Of a DNA stretch of 53,664 bases, positions 44,597 through 53,664 are shown piece by piece. The position numbers and the translations under genes were made by a program. Under the pieces are notes generated by a model, which saw nothing but the letters and a program-made list of their open reading frames with translations, was not told the origin of the DNA and made no database searches. Each line of letters starts with the position of its first letter. Positions within the stretch are counted from its first letter, which is position 1. The DNA lies in NCBI GenBank assembly GCA_028688955.1, contig JAQTXD010000016.1:1-53664 (forward strand), written 5' to 3'. The stretch is from Desulfuromonadaceae bacterium (GTDB taxonomy: Bacteria; Desulfobacterota; Desulfuromonadia; Geobacterales; Pseudopelobacteraceae).

Positions 44597-46132
44597 ATGG
44601 ATATAACTACTGGAGAAAACAGACGTTTTGAATGCCGCAACCCACACTCAGGGGCGCCTTTAAGATTGATGGTAAACCTGATACGGAGCGTTAACTCTGT
44701 TCAGTCTGTCTTCTCTCTACTTCTGCCAGCCGTTGCTGCCGTCCTGGTAGTGTTGCTTGCACGTACGACCGTTGTTCTTGCATCGTGTGGTGACCCGCCA
44801 TTGGCGGATGTTGACTGGAGCCATTGTAATAAACGCACCGCCAGGCTGAGCGCAGTTAATCTCATGATGGCCAACCTGAGTTATACCGATCTGTCCAGTG
44901 CCAGCCTGAATGGAGCGAATCTGGAAGTGGCCAATCTGAGACATGCCGATTTGTCAAATGCCAACCTGTTTGGGGCGGATTTGGAAGGAGCCGATTTCAG
45001 AGGCACCATTCTGACCAACGCGAATCTTGCCGGAGCGATCGGCTTGACGAATGCACAACTGCTTCAGGCTTCCAACCTGCAGGGGGTGAATCTTTCAAAC
45101 CTTGATCTCAGTGGCTATGATCTGAGTTCCGTGAACCTGACGAAAGCAAATCTTGCCAATACCAATCTCACCAATGCAGACCTGACCAACACCAACCTGA
45201 CAGAAGCCAATCTAAACGGTGCCAACCTGAAAGATGCCACACTGCAAGGAACCACGCTGTTCAGAACGGTCCTGGTGGGAGCGAAAAACCTGACAAGCGA
45301 CCAGTTGCGCAGTGCGGGCACTCTGTTGGGTGTGAACCTTTCCGGGCACAATTTGAGCCGATTCGATTTCAGTTCCCGCAATCTGACCGGGGCTAACCTG
45401 TCAGGGACTAACCTGGAATCTGCTGATCTGGGTTTCTCCGCCAATCTGACCAGAGCAAACCTGAGCGGAGCCAATCTGACGTACGCCAATCTGGCCTACG
45501 CCAACCTGACCGCTGCCAACCTGACTAATACAAACATCACAGAATACCAGCTTCGCAGTGCTGCCATTTTAAAACGGGTAATTCTTTCCGGCCTCAACCT
45601 GAACAACTATGATCTGAATTCATTGAATCTGAGCGAAGCCACGTTTGACAACACGAACCTTTCCGGTGCCAACCTCTCGGAAGCCGATCTGACCGGGGCC
45701 AACCTGGCCAATGCCAGCCTTTCCAGGGCACATCTTCAGGGAGCGGTGCTGATCGACGTGACCAACTTGAAAAGTGATCAACTGCGCATGGTCAGCACGC
45801 TGCAGCGAGCGAATCTTTCCGGCATGGATCTCAGCAAATTTGATCTCAGATCTCATGATTTGACGGGAATAAACCTTTTCAAAGTTAATCTGGTATCAGC
45901 CAACCTCTCCAATACTAATCTGACCAATGCAATCCTGAAGGAAGCAGACCTGACCAAGGCAAATCTGGCAGATGCGAACTTAACCAATGCCAACCTGACA
46001 GGTGCAGATCTGACCGATGCCAATTTAAAAGATGCTACTCTGAGCGGAGTGATCGGAGTAGCCGCCGACCTTCTGAACATTTCCAGACCCGATAGTACTG
46101 AGCACGCAACAGAAAGTACCCTGCCCCCTTAA
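44597..46132 (+). CDS. Exported pentapeptide-repeat protein
   Basis: The ATG at 44597 follows GAAGGG; an upstream frame from 44555 is less likely. 511 residues. A hydrophobic segment (LLLPAVAAVLVVLLARTTVV) near residue 45 acts as signal or anchor. From ~85 on, nearly the whole protein is A(N/D)LxX pentapeptides, which fold as a right-handed quadrilateral beta helix. Four longer blocks with a QLxxA core recur roughly every 80 residues. Function is unknown; a DNA-mimic gyrase-protector role is unlikely for an exported protein. Confidence 0.9.
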   Translation: MDITTGENRRFECRNPHSGAPLRLMVNLIRSVNSVQSVFSLLLPAVAAVLVVLLARTTVVLASCGDPPLADVDWSHCNKRTARLSAVNLMMANLSYTDLSSASLNGANLEVANLRHADLSNANLFGADLEGADFRGTILTNANLAGAIGLTNAQLLQASNLQGVNLSNLDLSGYDLSSVNLTKANLANTNLTNADLTNTNLTEANLNGANLKDATLQGTTLFRTVLVGAKNLTSDQLRSAGTLLGVNLSGHNLSRFDFSSRNLTGANLSGTNLESADLGFSANLTRANLSGANLTYANLAYANLTAANLTNTNITEYQLRSAAILKRVILSGLNLNNYDLNSLNLSEATFDNTNLSGANLSEADLTGANLANASLSRAHLQGAVLIDVTNLKSDQLRMVSTLQRANLSGMDLSKFDLRSHDLTGINLFKVNLVSANLSNTNLTNAILKEADLTKANLADANLTNANLTGADLTDANLKDATLSGVIGVAADLLNISRPDSTEHATESTLPP

Positions 46133-46387
46133 ATCGCCACGCGCTTAATGGCCAGAGCGGTTGAAACCTGATACGGGACTGCTCCGCACTGTCGATTGAC
46201 GGAGGATGTGGAACACCAGTAAAGAAACATTTGGCCAGGCGCAACTGCCCGATCAACCCTCTGCACACATGACAAATAAATTTGAAACTGACAAATAATA
46301 TGCCTTGTGTTTTGAAGAATATCTTTTAGACTCTTGTAATATTAGAATTAATCATTACAAATTTTATCTGCTGAGGGGAGATTGTAA

Positions 46388-46690
46388 ATGGCTAAACAGA
46401 ATTGTTGGGAAGTGAAAAAATGCGGTCGGGAAAAAGGTGGGGCCAAGGTGGCGGAATTGGGTGTTTGTTCTGCCTCCACGGAAACCAGAGTTAATGGGGT
46501 AAATGGAGGAAAGAATGGTGGACGGGCGTGCTGGGGAGTAACCGGTACGTTGTGTGGTGGAAAAGTGCAGGGTACCTTTGCGAGCAAACTGGCAAATTGT
46601 AACTCATGCGAATTTTATAAAGCGGTCTTTAAAGAAGAGGGTGCAAATGCCGTCAGCAACAGAGACATCCTGGCTAAATTAACGCATTAA
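46388..46690 (+). CDS. Two-CW domain protein
   Basis: 100 residues with the two CW motifs that name the family: NCWEVKKCGRE at the N-terminus and RACWGVTGTLCGG in the middle, and further cysteines near the C-terminus (ANCNSCEFY). The spacing suggests metal or cluster binding. Such small proteins are common in Geobacter and other anaerobes, often beside signalling proteins. A GAGGGGAG site precedes the ATG. Confidence 0.85.
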   Translation: MAKQNCWEVKKCGREKGGAKVAELGVCSASTETRVNGVNGGKNGGRACWGVTGTLCGGKVQGTFASKLANCNSCEFYKAVFKEEGANAVSNRDILAKLTH

Positions 46691-46825
46691 ATGGTGTGGC
46701 GGTTTCCAGCGAAGATTAATAAAAAAGGTCGCATGACAACTTCGGGTGCATTGAGTTGACGTGCGGCCAATTTTTTCGTTGTCAGTACCGTAACATTTTC
46801 GCGAACCCGACCTGACTGAGGAACA

Positions 46826-48073
46826 ATGCTATTGAAGAATAACACGCTCCAGTCCGAAACTTCCCGGATCCATTACGGATGGGTTATCGTGGGTGTCGGC
46901 TTTCTGATAATTTTCGCCTGTATCGGGCTGGCACGTTACGCTTATACAATGCTGCTCCCTTCGATGCAGGCGGGACTTGGACTCCCCTTTGACCGGATGG
47001 GCTTTATCGGTACGGGAAATTTCTGCGGGTATCTGCTGGCGGTGGTGCTGGCACCACACCTGATCAGGTGCTTTAAACCGCGCCGTGTCATCTCCAGCGG
47101 CCTGCTGCTGATTACCGTGGCGTTATTCGGCGTTAGCGCTGCTAATGGTTTTGTCATGCCGCTGATCTGCTACTTTCTTGTCGGGATGGGTACCGGTTTT
47201 GCCAATATCCCTACTATGGCGCTGATCAGTCACTGGTTTCGAAGTGATCAGCGCGGCAAAGCAGCCGGGTTGATGATTGGCGGCAATGGTGCGGCAATTA
47301 TGCTGGCCGGCGTACTGGTGCCGTTTCTTAACCGCACGTTTGGCAGTGCCGGCTGGCGAGTAGGTTGGCTGGTGCTCGCTATTATTGCGTTGCTGGTGAC
47401 CGTTACGGCAACCTGGCTGGTGCGTAACCATCCCTCTGATAAGGGGATTGAGCCGCTTGGCAGAGTGTCGCCTCCTTCCCGTGATCAGATGGTTCCCCGT
47501 GAACAGCCGGGCGACGGTGCCTTACTGCTGCGACTGGGACTGCTCTATCTGGCATTTGGTGCCACCTTCATGGTTTACGGCACCTTCATCGTTACTACGA
47601 TGGTGCGGGAATATGGTTTCAGTGAAGCGAAAGCCGGGTTGTACTGGTCATGGGCCGGTTTTTTCAGTCTTTTTTCCGGGCTGCTGTTTGGTATTGTATC
47701 TGACCGGATCGGCCGTAAATATGGCCTGGCACTGGTCTTTGCCGTGCAGAGTGCGGCCTATCTGCTGGCTGGAATGCATCCGGGGAGTCCGGGCCTGATA
47801 GTATCAATCGTTCTGTACGGATCAGCTGTATTTGCCATTCCGGCCATTATGGCTGCTGCAGTCGGAGATTATCTCGGCTTGTCGCGTGCGGCAGGCTCTT
47901 TTGCCACGATCACGATGTTTTTCGCTGCCGGACAGACCATCGGCCCGGCAGCAGCGGGAGTCATCGGAAAAACCTATGGCAGTTTCAGCAATGCCTATCT
48001 GCTGGCAGCACTGATTACCGTCAGCGCACTGATTTTTGCACTGTTTCTGCCGGAACCGATTGGTGAGAGTTGA
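46826..48073 (+). CDS. MFS transporter, YbfB/YjiJ type
   Basis: 415 residues with twelve predicted membrane helices. Features of the major facilitator superfamily are HYGWVIVGVGFLIIFACIGL at the start, MGTGFANIPTMALISHWF, GKAAGLMIGGNGAAIM and the loop motif GIVSDRIGRKYGLA between helices 8 and 9. The N-terminal pattern fits the YbfB/YjiJ branch. The substrate is unknown. TGAGGAA lies before the ATG. Confidence 0.9.
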   Translation: MLLKNNTLQSETSRIHYGWVIVGVGFLIIFACIGLARYAYTMLLPSMQAGLGLPFDRMGFIGTGNFCGYLLAVVLAPHLIRCFKPRRVISSGLLLITVALFGVSAANGFVMPLICYFLVGMGTGFANIPTMALISHWFRSDQRGKAAGLMIGGNGAAIMLAGVLVPFLNRTFGSAGWRVGWLVLAIIALLVTVTATWLVRNHPSDKGIEPLGRVSPPSRDQMVPREQPGDGALLLRLGLLYLAFGATFMVYGTFIVTTMVREYGFSEAKAGLYWSWAGFFSLFSGLLFGIVSDRIGRKYGLALVFAVQSAAYLLAGMHPGSPGLIVSIVLYGSAVFAIPAIMAAAVGDYLGLSRAAGSFATITMFFAAGQTIGPAAAGVIGKTYGSFSNAYLLAALITVSALIFALFLPEPIGES

Positions 48074-48144
48074 GAAAGTATACATTAGGTTTGCCTGACA
48101 ACCGCAGCGATTGTTGTGCAGCATAAGAAACTCAGGAAATGACA

Positions 48145-48267
48145 ATGAGTAACCATCTGAATATCGGATCAAGACGTTATCCAATAATCGGTGCTATGTT
48201 ACTAATCCCGATCGTAATCGGCATTATTGGATTGTGCAGCACAAAGCTGTCGAACGAAGAACCATGA
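48145..48267 (+). CDS. Possible 40-residue membrane peptide
   Basis: A short ORF with CAGGAA eight bases ahead of the second of two ATGs. It has one hydrophobic stretch (IIGAMLLIPIVIGIIGLC) with a Cys in an imperfect lipobox setting, and an acidic end (SNEEP). It sits between the MFS gene and the BIG2/YVTN gene. It could be real, but nothing else supports it. Confidence 0.3.
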   Translation: MSNHLNIGSRRYPIIGAMLLIPIVIGIIGLCSTKLSNEEP

Positions 48268-48409
48268 TTCAGTGTACAAGGGTCAGGTAGTATTGCTGAA
48301 CGTTTTGCAGATTATTGCAGACAGGTATGTGTAAATATTGTGGATACTCCGCTCAAGGTTAGAGATGGCACCCTGAAATGGGATGAGGGACGTATCAAGT
48401 CGGGGCTGT

Positions 48410-50692
48410 ATGGGGGCAAAGGTGAAAACTGGATATAGAGTGGTAAATGGCATTATTGTTTTGTTAACGGCTGTCCTGATGCTTGCCGGATGTGGTGGCG
48501 GGAAATCTACTCCGGTTATGTTGACGGCCATTACAGTGACGCCATCGAATGTGAGCATTGCTCCCGGTACAACTGCACGGCTCAAAGCGTCAGGGTCATT
48601 TTCGGACGGCTCTTATCAGGATTTAACAACATCAGTAATGTGGAGTTCGCCGAGTGTTGGTGCTGTTTCTGTAAGTAATGTAGAGGGTTCAAAAGGGCTG
48701 GTTACCGCACTGGACACGGGCACTACAACTATTATTGCTACATTGGGAAGTGTGTCTGGTTCGGCCACAGTTACTTCTGCTGCCTTAACTTCCATAGTAG
48801 TAACTCCTGCAGAACCAACCGTCATTGTCGGAACCAGCAAGCAATTTAAAGCCACAGGAATTTTATCGAACAATGTCACCCAGGACCTGTCAAGTCTGGT
48901 CATCTGGAGATCAGCAGACTCTTCCGTTGCCACAATTGATGTCTCCGGAATTACCTCCGTCCTTGCAGTCGGTGAAGCCACCATAAGTGCGGACTTTCGC
49001 GGCATATCCGGTTCGACCGTATTAACGGCGGCAACGGTAACGTCAATAGCCGTTACACCTGCAAACACGACTATTGCCGTTGGGACATCTCAACCGTTTT
49101 CCGCAATCGGAACATTATCAAATAGTACAACTCAGGATGTAACACCACTCGTCACGTGGAATTCATCAAATCCACTGACAGCCGCAATCAACGTCAACGG
49201 GATTGCCTCGTCTTTTTCGATTGGTTCAACAACGGTAAGTGCAACATATTCTGGTGTTTCCGGCTCTGCGACAATGACGGTGCAAGGTCCGGTATCCATC
49301 GCTGTGACACCGGCAAACCCGACTGTTGTCGTTGGCTCGACTCAGAAATTCACCGCAGTCGGTACTTTTGCAAATGGCTCAATACAGGATGTATCGAATC
49401 TGGTCGTCTGGAGTTCATCGAATAACGGGGTTGCATCAATCAGCAATGCATCGGGTTCACGAGGGGTGGCAACAGTCAGGGCAGCCGGCTCTGCCTCAAT
49501 CACTGCAACATTGGGTGTGTCCGGTACGGCAACAGTAGCAGCAAAATCGCTTGATTCAATAACTACAGCACCTCTGTCCCCAACCATCGGGACTGGTTCA
49601 ACCATTCAGTTTACAGCTACAGGAAGATTTTCTGACGGCACCACTCAGGATTTGACAGCTTCTGTAACGTGGAGAACGAGCAATTCAGTAATCGCTACCA
49701 TCAGTAATGTGAACGGCACAAACGGTCTGCTGACTGCTCTCACTCCGGGTTCAACCACGATCACGGCAACCTTTGGCACTATCTCAAAATCAACCGCCCT
49801 GGCGGTATATCAAGCCAATCGTGCCTATGTGGCAAATAATGGCAGCAAGACTCTTTCGGTAATCGACACAGCAAGTAACTCAGTAGTCGCCACTGTTGAC
49901 GTCGGAATCGGCCCGCAGGGAGTTGCGATAAATGCAAATGCAAACCGGGTGTATATGGCAAACAGCGGTAGCAATACAGTTTCAGTCGTAGACACGTCCA
50001 TAAATGCGGTGGTAGCAACTATCGATATCGGATCCCGGCCAATGGGTATAGATGTGAATCCCTCCACCAATCGCGCATATGTGGTTAACAGCTACAGCAA
50101 CACACTATCCGTTATTGACACCATCAATAATAGAGTTGTTACTACCATTAATGTCGGCCTCGGGCCACAGGCCATAGCATTGAACCGGTCTACCAATCTG
50201 GCCTATGTGACAAATAGCACCGGTAATTCAGTCTCCGTTATTGATACTGCCAATAATTCATTAGTCGCAACGATCCCTGTAGGAACTGGACCGCAGGGAG
50301 TGGTTGTTCTTCCCGCCAGCAATCGCGCTTATGTTGCAAACAGTAACAGTAACTCGATTTCAGTCATCGATACGACCAGCAACGCCGTGGTTACAACAAT
50401 AAACACCGGGACCAAACCACTGGGTTTGGCGGTGAATCCAGATGTTAAGCGGGTCTATGTGGCAAACAGCAACAGTAATAGCATGTCCGTTATCGATACT
50501 ACTGAGAATACGGTTGTTGCCACTATAGCCTTAGGTATTGCGCCGCAAGCGGTGGCGGTTAATACTGCCACTAATAAGGCCTACGTGACGACAAGCGGCG
50601 CCAGCGCTCTTGCTGTTATAGATCTCAGTAACAATTCTATGGTTTCTACTATTGGAGTTGGGATTAGTCCAAGCGGGGTCGCAGTAATGTGA
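48410..50692 (+). CDS. Lipoprotein with five BIG2 domains and a seven-blade YVTN propeller
   Basis: The ATG at 48410 is chosen; a GTG at 48422 after GGGGGC is an equally good start. A lipoprotein signal ends in LMLAGC. Residues ~45-460 hold five bacterial Ig-like (BIG2) repeats, each opening with a version of SIAVTPANPTVVVG. From ~465 to the end are seven YVTN-type units of ~42 residues (NRAYVANSNSNSISVIDT and variants), which would close a seven-bladed beta propeller. This is a surface- or periplasm-exposed adhesive or binding protein. The 760 residues are intact. Confidence 0.88.
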   Translation: MGAKVKTGYRVVNGIIVLLTAVLMLAGCGGGKSTPVMLTAITVTPSNVSIAPGTTARLKASGSFSDGSYQDLTTSVMWSSPSVGAVSVSNVEGSKGLVTALDTGTTTIIATLGSVSGSATVTSAALTSIVVTPAEPTVIVGTSKQFKATGILSNNVTQDLSSLVIWRSADSSVATIDVSGITSVLAVGEATISADFRGISGSTVLTAATVTSIAVTPANTTIAVGTSQPFSAIGTLSNSTTQDVTPLVTWNSSNPLTAAINVNGIASSFSIGSTTVSATYSGVSGSATMTVQGPVSIAVTPANPTVVVGSTQKFTAVGTFANGSIQDVSNLVVWSSSNNGVASISNASGSRGVATVRAAGSASITATLGVSGTATVAAKSLDSITTAPLSPTIGTGSTIQFTATGRFSDGTTQDLTASVTWRTSNSVIATISNVNGTNGLLTALTPGSTTITATFGTISKSTALAVYQANRAYVANNGSKTLSVIDTASNSVVATVDVGIGPQGVAINANANRVYMANSGSNTVSVVDTSINAVVATIDIGSRPMGIDVNPSTNRAYVVNSYSNTLSVIDTINNRVVTTINVGLGPQAIALNRSTNLAYVTNSTGNSVSVIDTANNSLVATIPVGTGPQGVVVLPASNRAYVANSNSNSISVIDTTSNAVVTTINTGTKPLGLAVNPDVKRVYVANSNSNSMSVIDTTENTVVATIALGIAPQAVAVNTATNKAYVTTSGASALAVIDLSNNSMVSTIGVGISPSGVAVM

Positions 50693-50739
50693 TGTGGGGA
50701 AATGATGCTCCTGTGGATTTACAATACTAAAACGGCTCG

Positions 50740-51582
50740 CTACACATAGCTGCCGGCATGGTACGAACTGCGTACGTAGGGGCCGCTCTCTACATGTTTG
50801 AAACCCATCCCCAGTGCATGCTTCCGGAGTGACTCAAAACGCTCCGGGTGGATGTATTCCTGCACCGGGTAATGGTGGCGACTCGGCGCCAGATACTGGC
50901 CGATGCTGAGATAGGTACAGCCGGAATCACGCAAATCCGCACATACCCGCAGCACCTCCTCCTCCGTCTCTCCCATTCCCAGCATAAGGCCCGACTTGGT
51001 GCAGAGATCCGCTGACAAGCAGGCAGAGAGTCGCAGGACATCGAGCGAACGACGGTAGTCTGACCCGCTGCGAATGTGGTAAAGGCGCGGTACCGTTTCG
51101 ATGTTATGGGCGAGGATATCCGGTCTGGATGCCAGGACAGTTTCCAGGCTGACGCGGTCCCCCTGAAAATCAGGGATCAGCAGTTCAATTCGCGTGGCAG
51201 GTGATGAATTGCGAATTTCACCAACTGTGGCGGCGTACATTCCCGCACCGCCGTCGGGCAGGTCGTCACGGGTCGGACTGGTGATCACCACATGGGAGAG
51301 CTTCAACCGGGCAACCGCCTCGGCCACCCTCTTTGGTTCATCAGGGTCAACCGGAATCGGTACCGTCTTCTCAACGTTGCAGAAGCTGCACAGGCGGGTG
51401 CAGTTCTTCCCCAGAATCAGGAAGGTTGCCTGACCGCAGGCAAAACATTCCGAGATATTCGGGCAGAGCGCCTGCTGACAGACGGTATTCAGCCGCAGTT
51501 CACCCAGCAGTTGACGCATTCCGCTCTGGTCGCCCGGGTTTGCCTTCTTTCTCAGCCACTCCGGTTTGCGTTGAATATTCAC
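50740..51582 (-). CDS. lipA: Lipoyl synthase
   Basis: The GTG at 51582 is selected: it overlaps the lipM stop (GTGA) and follows GGAGGGGG. 280 residues. The auxiliary cluster is CQQALCPNISEC, and the radical SAM motif is CTRLCSFC. Further signatures are GMRQLLGELRLNTVCQ, LMLGMGETEEEVL and ESGPYVRSSYHA. It inserts two sulfurs into protein-bound octanoyl groups. With lipM and gcvPB upstream it forms a lipoate and glycine-cleavage block. Confidence 0.95.
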   Translation of the reverse strand: MNIQRKPEWLRKKANPGDQSGMRQLLGELRLNTVCQQALCPNISECFACGQATFLILGKNCTRLCSFCNVEKTVPIPVDPDEPKRVAEAVARLKLSHVVITSPTRDDLPDGGAGMYAATVGEIRNSSPATRIELLIPDFQGDRVSLETVLASRPDILAHNIETVPRLYHIRSGSDYRRSLDVLRLSACLSADLCTKSGLMLGMGETEEEVLRVCADLRDSGCTYLSIGQYLAPSRHHYPVQEYIHPERFESLRKHALGMGFKHVESGPYVRSSYHAGSYV

Positions 51583-52397
51583 GAAATTTCCCCCTCCAGA
51601 TTCCACTTGTCTGTTGAATATTTGCAGACGAGTAATTCATCACGGCCCGCCTGTTCCTGCTCAGACAGCCGGTCACTCTCAAGCTTTGCACCGGAATAAC
51701 TGCAGAAGGCGGATGATAAGGTGCTTTGAAGGCTGGCGTCGTCGATTGTGATTCCACACTCAGCAAGACTGGTTGTACCTGCAATATTTTCCAGTGATTG
51801 TTCCCGCATGTACGACAATCCGGTTCCGGCACGATTGAACAGCGGGATCGAGCCATGCTGAAAGATAACTCCTTTTATTCGACGCTGGGCATTGCCGCCG
51901 ATCTTGTAACCATCGGTAAGGATGTCGAAACTTTCCCTGCCGGCAAAACAGAAGGCGGTACGTTCGCCAAGGCGCGTTCCTGCGGGCGCGGCATCAGCGG
52001 CATAGCCCGCATCAAGTCCGAGCTTGCGGTAAAAATGCAGCAGAAAGCCGGTCAGTATGCGGAATGAATCCTTGATCGACGATGCCGGGGGGATCTGTTC
52101 CGGAGTGCAGACCAGCGAATAGGTCAGTTCGTCAGTGTGATAGATGACGCCGCCGCCGGTTACCCGCCGGACCACTGCGACGCAATCGGCCCTGCAGCGC
52201 CCCAGGTTAAGCACTTCCTCGGCTTTCTGGAAACGTCCCAGCGACAGTGTTGGAGGGTTCCAGCCGTACAGGCGCAGGATCGGCAGCGAGAAGATCGGGT
52301 CGAATGAATGCAGAAGCGCCTCATCGATAGCCATGTTCTCCGCTCCGGGGAGCGGCGGGGTAACGATGAGGCGCCAGGTTGGTGAAAAAGTACTCAT
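51579..52397 (-). CDS. lipM: LipM-type octanoyltransferase / lipoate-protein ligase family
   Basis: 272 residues of the BPL/LplA/LipB fold: MAIDEALLHSF, RLYGWNPPTLSLGRFQ, VVRRVTGGGVIYHTDELTYS and DGYKIGGNAQRR. Cys150 in TAFCFAGRESFDI takes the place of the LipM nucleophile, which favours octanoyl transfer from acyl carrier protein over ATP-dependent lipoate ligation. The likely acceptor is the glycine cleavage H protein. It lies 22 bases after gcvPB and overlaps lipA by four bases. Confidence 0.9.
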   Translation of the reverse strand: MSTFSPTWRLIVTPPLPGAENMAIDEALLHSFDPIFSLPILRLYGWNPPTLSLGRFQKAEEVLNLGRCRADCVAVVRRVTGGGVIYHTDELTYSLVCTPEQIPPASSIKDSFRILTGFLLHFYRKLGLDAGYAADAAPAGTRLGERTAFCFAGRESFDILTDGYKIGGNAQRRIKGVIFQHGSIPLFNRAGTGLSYMREQSLENIAGTTSLAECGITIDDASLQSTLSSAFCSYSGAKLESDRLSEQEQAGRDELLVCKYSTDKWNLEGEIS

Positions 52398-52419
52398 TGG
52401 TCGCCGGCTTTCTGCATGG

Positions 52420-53664
52420 TTACCAGGCGCAGCAGACGTTCTGCTCCCGGGCCGCCTTGGTCTCGTCCAATCGCGAAATCGGCATGGTCAGCGGTGCGCT
52501 GTGAAGTGCCTGCGGATTTGTTTCGGCAGTTTTTGCCGCTTCAATCATCACTTCAATAAAGGCATCCATCGTCGCCTTGCTCTCGGTTTCAGTCGGTTCG
52601 ATCATGATCGCCTCTTTGACGATCATCGGGAAATAGACAGTCGGTGGGTGATACCCTCTGTCAATCAGGAATTTGGCGATGTCGATGGCATGGACGCCAT
52701 GCTCCAGCTGTTTGGACGCAGAGAAGACACATTCATGCATGCAGATCATATCATAGGGAAGGTCGTAGTAGGGCTTCAGCTTTTCCTTGATGTAGTTCGC
52801 ATTGAGCACCGCCTGCTCGGAAACCCGGATCAGCCCTTCGCGGCCGAGCATGATGATGTAGGCGTACGCCTTGGCCATGACGCCGAAGTTACCGAAAAAG
52901 TTGGCGGTGCGACCGACACTTGACGTGTTGGTGGTTTCCAGCAGCAGTTTGCCGTCATCAGCCATGACGATGCGCGGCTGTGGCAGAAACGGGATCAGCG
53001 CCTTCTTGGCACCGACCGGCCCGGAACCGGGACCGCCGCCGCCGTGCGGCGTACCGAAGGTCTTGTGCAGGTTGACATGGATCACGTCGAAGCCGACATC
53101 CCCCGGCTTGACCTTCCCCATAATGGCGTTCAGGTTGGCGCCGTCGTAGTACATCAGCGCATCGTGGCTGTGGGCGATATCGCTGATCTCCTTGATGTGC
53201 GGGTTGAACAGCCCGAGCGTATTCGGGCAGGTCATCATGACCGCTGCCACTTCGTCGGTCATGGCTTTTTTGAACAGCTCCAGGTCCATATCGCCATAGG
53301 GCGCGGTCGGTACGGTGATGATCTCGTACCCGGCCATTGCCGCCGATGCCGGGTTGGTGCCGTGAGAGGAGTCGGGGACTACCACGTATTTTTTTTTCGC
53401 CTTATTTCCTCTGGCGGCGTGATAGGCGGAAACCAGCATGATACCGGTCATTTCGCCATGTGCCCCTGCCAGCGGCTGGGTGGTAACCTCGTCCATGCCG
53501 GTGATATCCGCGAGCAGCTGTCCCAGATCGTACAACATTCCCAGAGTACCCTGGCAGAAATCGACGCCACCCGGCAGCAGCGCTGTCATGGGATGGAACG
53601 GCGCGAAGAGCGCAGCCGAGTTTTCCAGGACCTTTGCGTTGTATTTCATCGTGCAGGAACCGAG
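52420..53664 (-). CDS. gcvPB: Glycine dehydrogenase (decarboxylating) subunit 2, 5' end outside window
   Basis: The frame is open to the window edge: the codons before the internal ATG at 53649 read LGSCT, the conserved LGSCTMKYN of the family, so the true start lies beyond 53664. 414 codons are present. The PLP lysine is in NLHKTFGTPHGGGGPGSGP and the C-terminal PTETESKATMDAF pattern is intact. This beta-type subunit works with GcvPA as the P protein, releasing CO2 from glycine and passing the aminomethyl group to lipoylated H protein. Confidence 0.96.
   Translation of the reverse strand, partial: LGSCTMKYNAKVLENSAALFAPFHPMTALLPGGVDFCQGTLGMLYDLGQLLADITGMDEVTTQPLAGAHGEMTGIMLVSAYHAARGNKAKKKYVVVPDSSHGTNPASAAMAGYEIITVPTAPYGDMDLELFKKAMTDEVAAVMMTCPNTLGLFNPHIKEISDIAHSHDALMYYDGANLNAIMGKVKPGDVGFDVIHVNLHKTFGTPHGGGGPGSGPVGAKKALIPFLPQPRIVMADDGKLLLETTNTSSVGRTANFFGNFGVMAKAYAYIIMLGREGLIRVSEQAVLNANYIKEKLKPYYDLPYDMICMHECVFSASKQLEHGVHAIDIAKFLIDRGYHPPTVYFPMIVKEAIMIEPTETESKATMDAFIEVMIEAAKTAETNPQALHSAPLTMPISRLDETKAAREQNVCCAW

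Noticed and set aside
44850-46080. Short-period DNA repeats in the pentapeptide region as a satellite
   Set aside because: The 15-base period is coding and follows the AxLxx protein pattern.
49806-50690. Regularly spaced near-repeats that could suggest a CRISPR array
   Set aside because: The units are ~126 bases, in one open reading frame, and encode YVTN blades; there are no short identical repeats with unrelated spacers.

Overview
The window looks like chromosomal DNA of an anaerobic deltaproteobacterium of the Geobacter/Desulfuromonadales type. The clues are an etfB - ferredoxin-fused etfA - membrane FeS oxidoreductase operon, a GTP-type PEP carboxykinase, a MacA-like diheme peroxidase, the LipM-type octanoyltransferase/LipA pair beside the two-subunit glycine decarboxylase gene gcvPB, a two-CW domain protein, HypA, and a probable selenocysteine-containing DsbA protein. 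No species is claimed.

Layout. 1-12.9 kb is the right end of an extracellular contractile injection system (eCIS) locus. It holds a locus-associated protein cut by the window edge, an AAA+ ATPase, a giant DUF4157 protein whose AT-rich C-terminus looks like a His-Asn nuclease toxin, a 1324-residue glycosyltransferase/methyltransferase fusion, a papain-like protein and a GH19-type endolysin. 12.9-15.7 kb has gabD, a pyridoxamine-oxidase-family gene broken by three single-base indels, and a long leader. 15.7-22.4 kb is core metabolism: etfB-etfA-EMO (electrons from acyl-CoA oxidation to quinone), pckG and hypA. 22.4-27.3 kb holds a small Ala/Pro lipoprotein, a cheR-mcp-cheW chemotaxis set, a helical-repeat protein and an NlpC/P60 peptidase.

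27.3-31.9 kb is accessory. A tRNA-Glu gene with a textbook sigma70 promoter is followed by a truncated P4-type integrase. A 13-bp copy of the tRNA 3' end lies 2.5 kb downstream, bounding a decayed island that contains a diheme cytochrome c peroxidase and a 29-codon ORF. A HipBA toxin-antitoxin pair with a palindromic operator candidate follows. 32-34.3 kb has a second pyridoxamine-oxidase relic and cmoAB (tRNA wobble uridine modification). 34.3-39.7 kb is a redox/metal cluster: an integral membrane protein, a DsbA-like protein with in-frame UGA at the first active-site Cys and a SECIS-like hairpin, a quinone reductase, an iron-sulfur flavoprotein, a small unknown, and DUF1326 plus DUF2182. 39.9-50.7 kb carries mostly envelope or exported proteins: DUF4197, a secreted HELGH metalloprotease, a DMT transporter, a DUF4124-like protein, a pentapeptide-repeat protein, a two-CW protein, an MFS carrier, and a BIG2 plus seven-blade YVTN lipoprotein. 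50.7 kb to the end is lipA, lipM and gcvPB on the minus strand, joining lipoate synthesis to the lipoate-dependent glycine cleavage system.

Most convincing unusual items: the UGA-coded DsbA, the nuclease-tipped eCIS DUF4157 protein with its composition break, the glycosyltransferase-methyltransferase fusion beside it, and the tRNA-Glu island scar.
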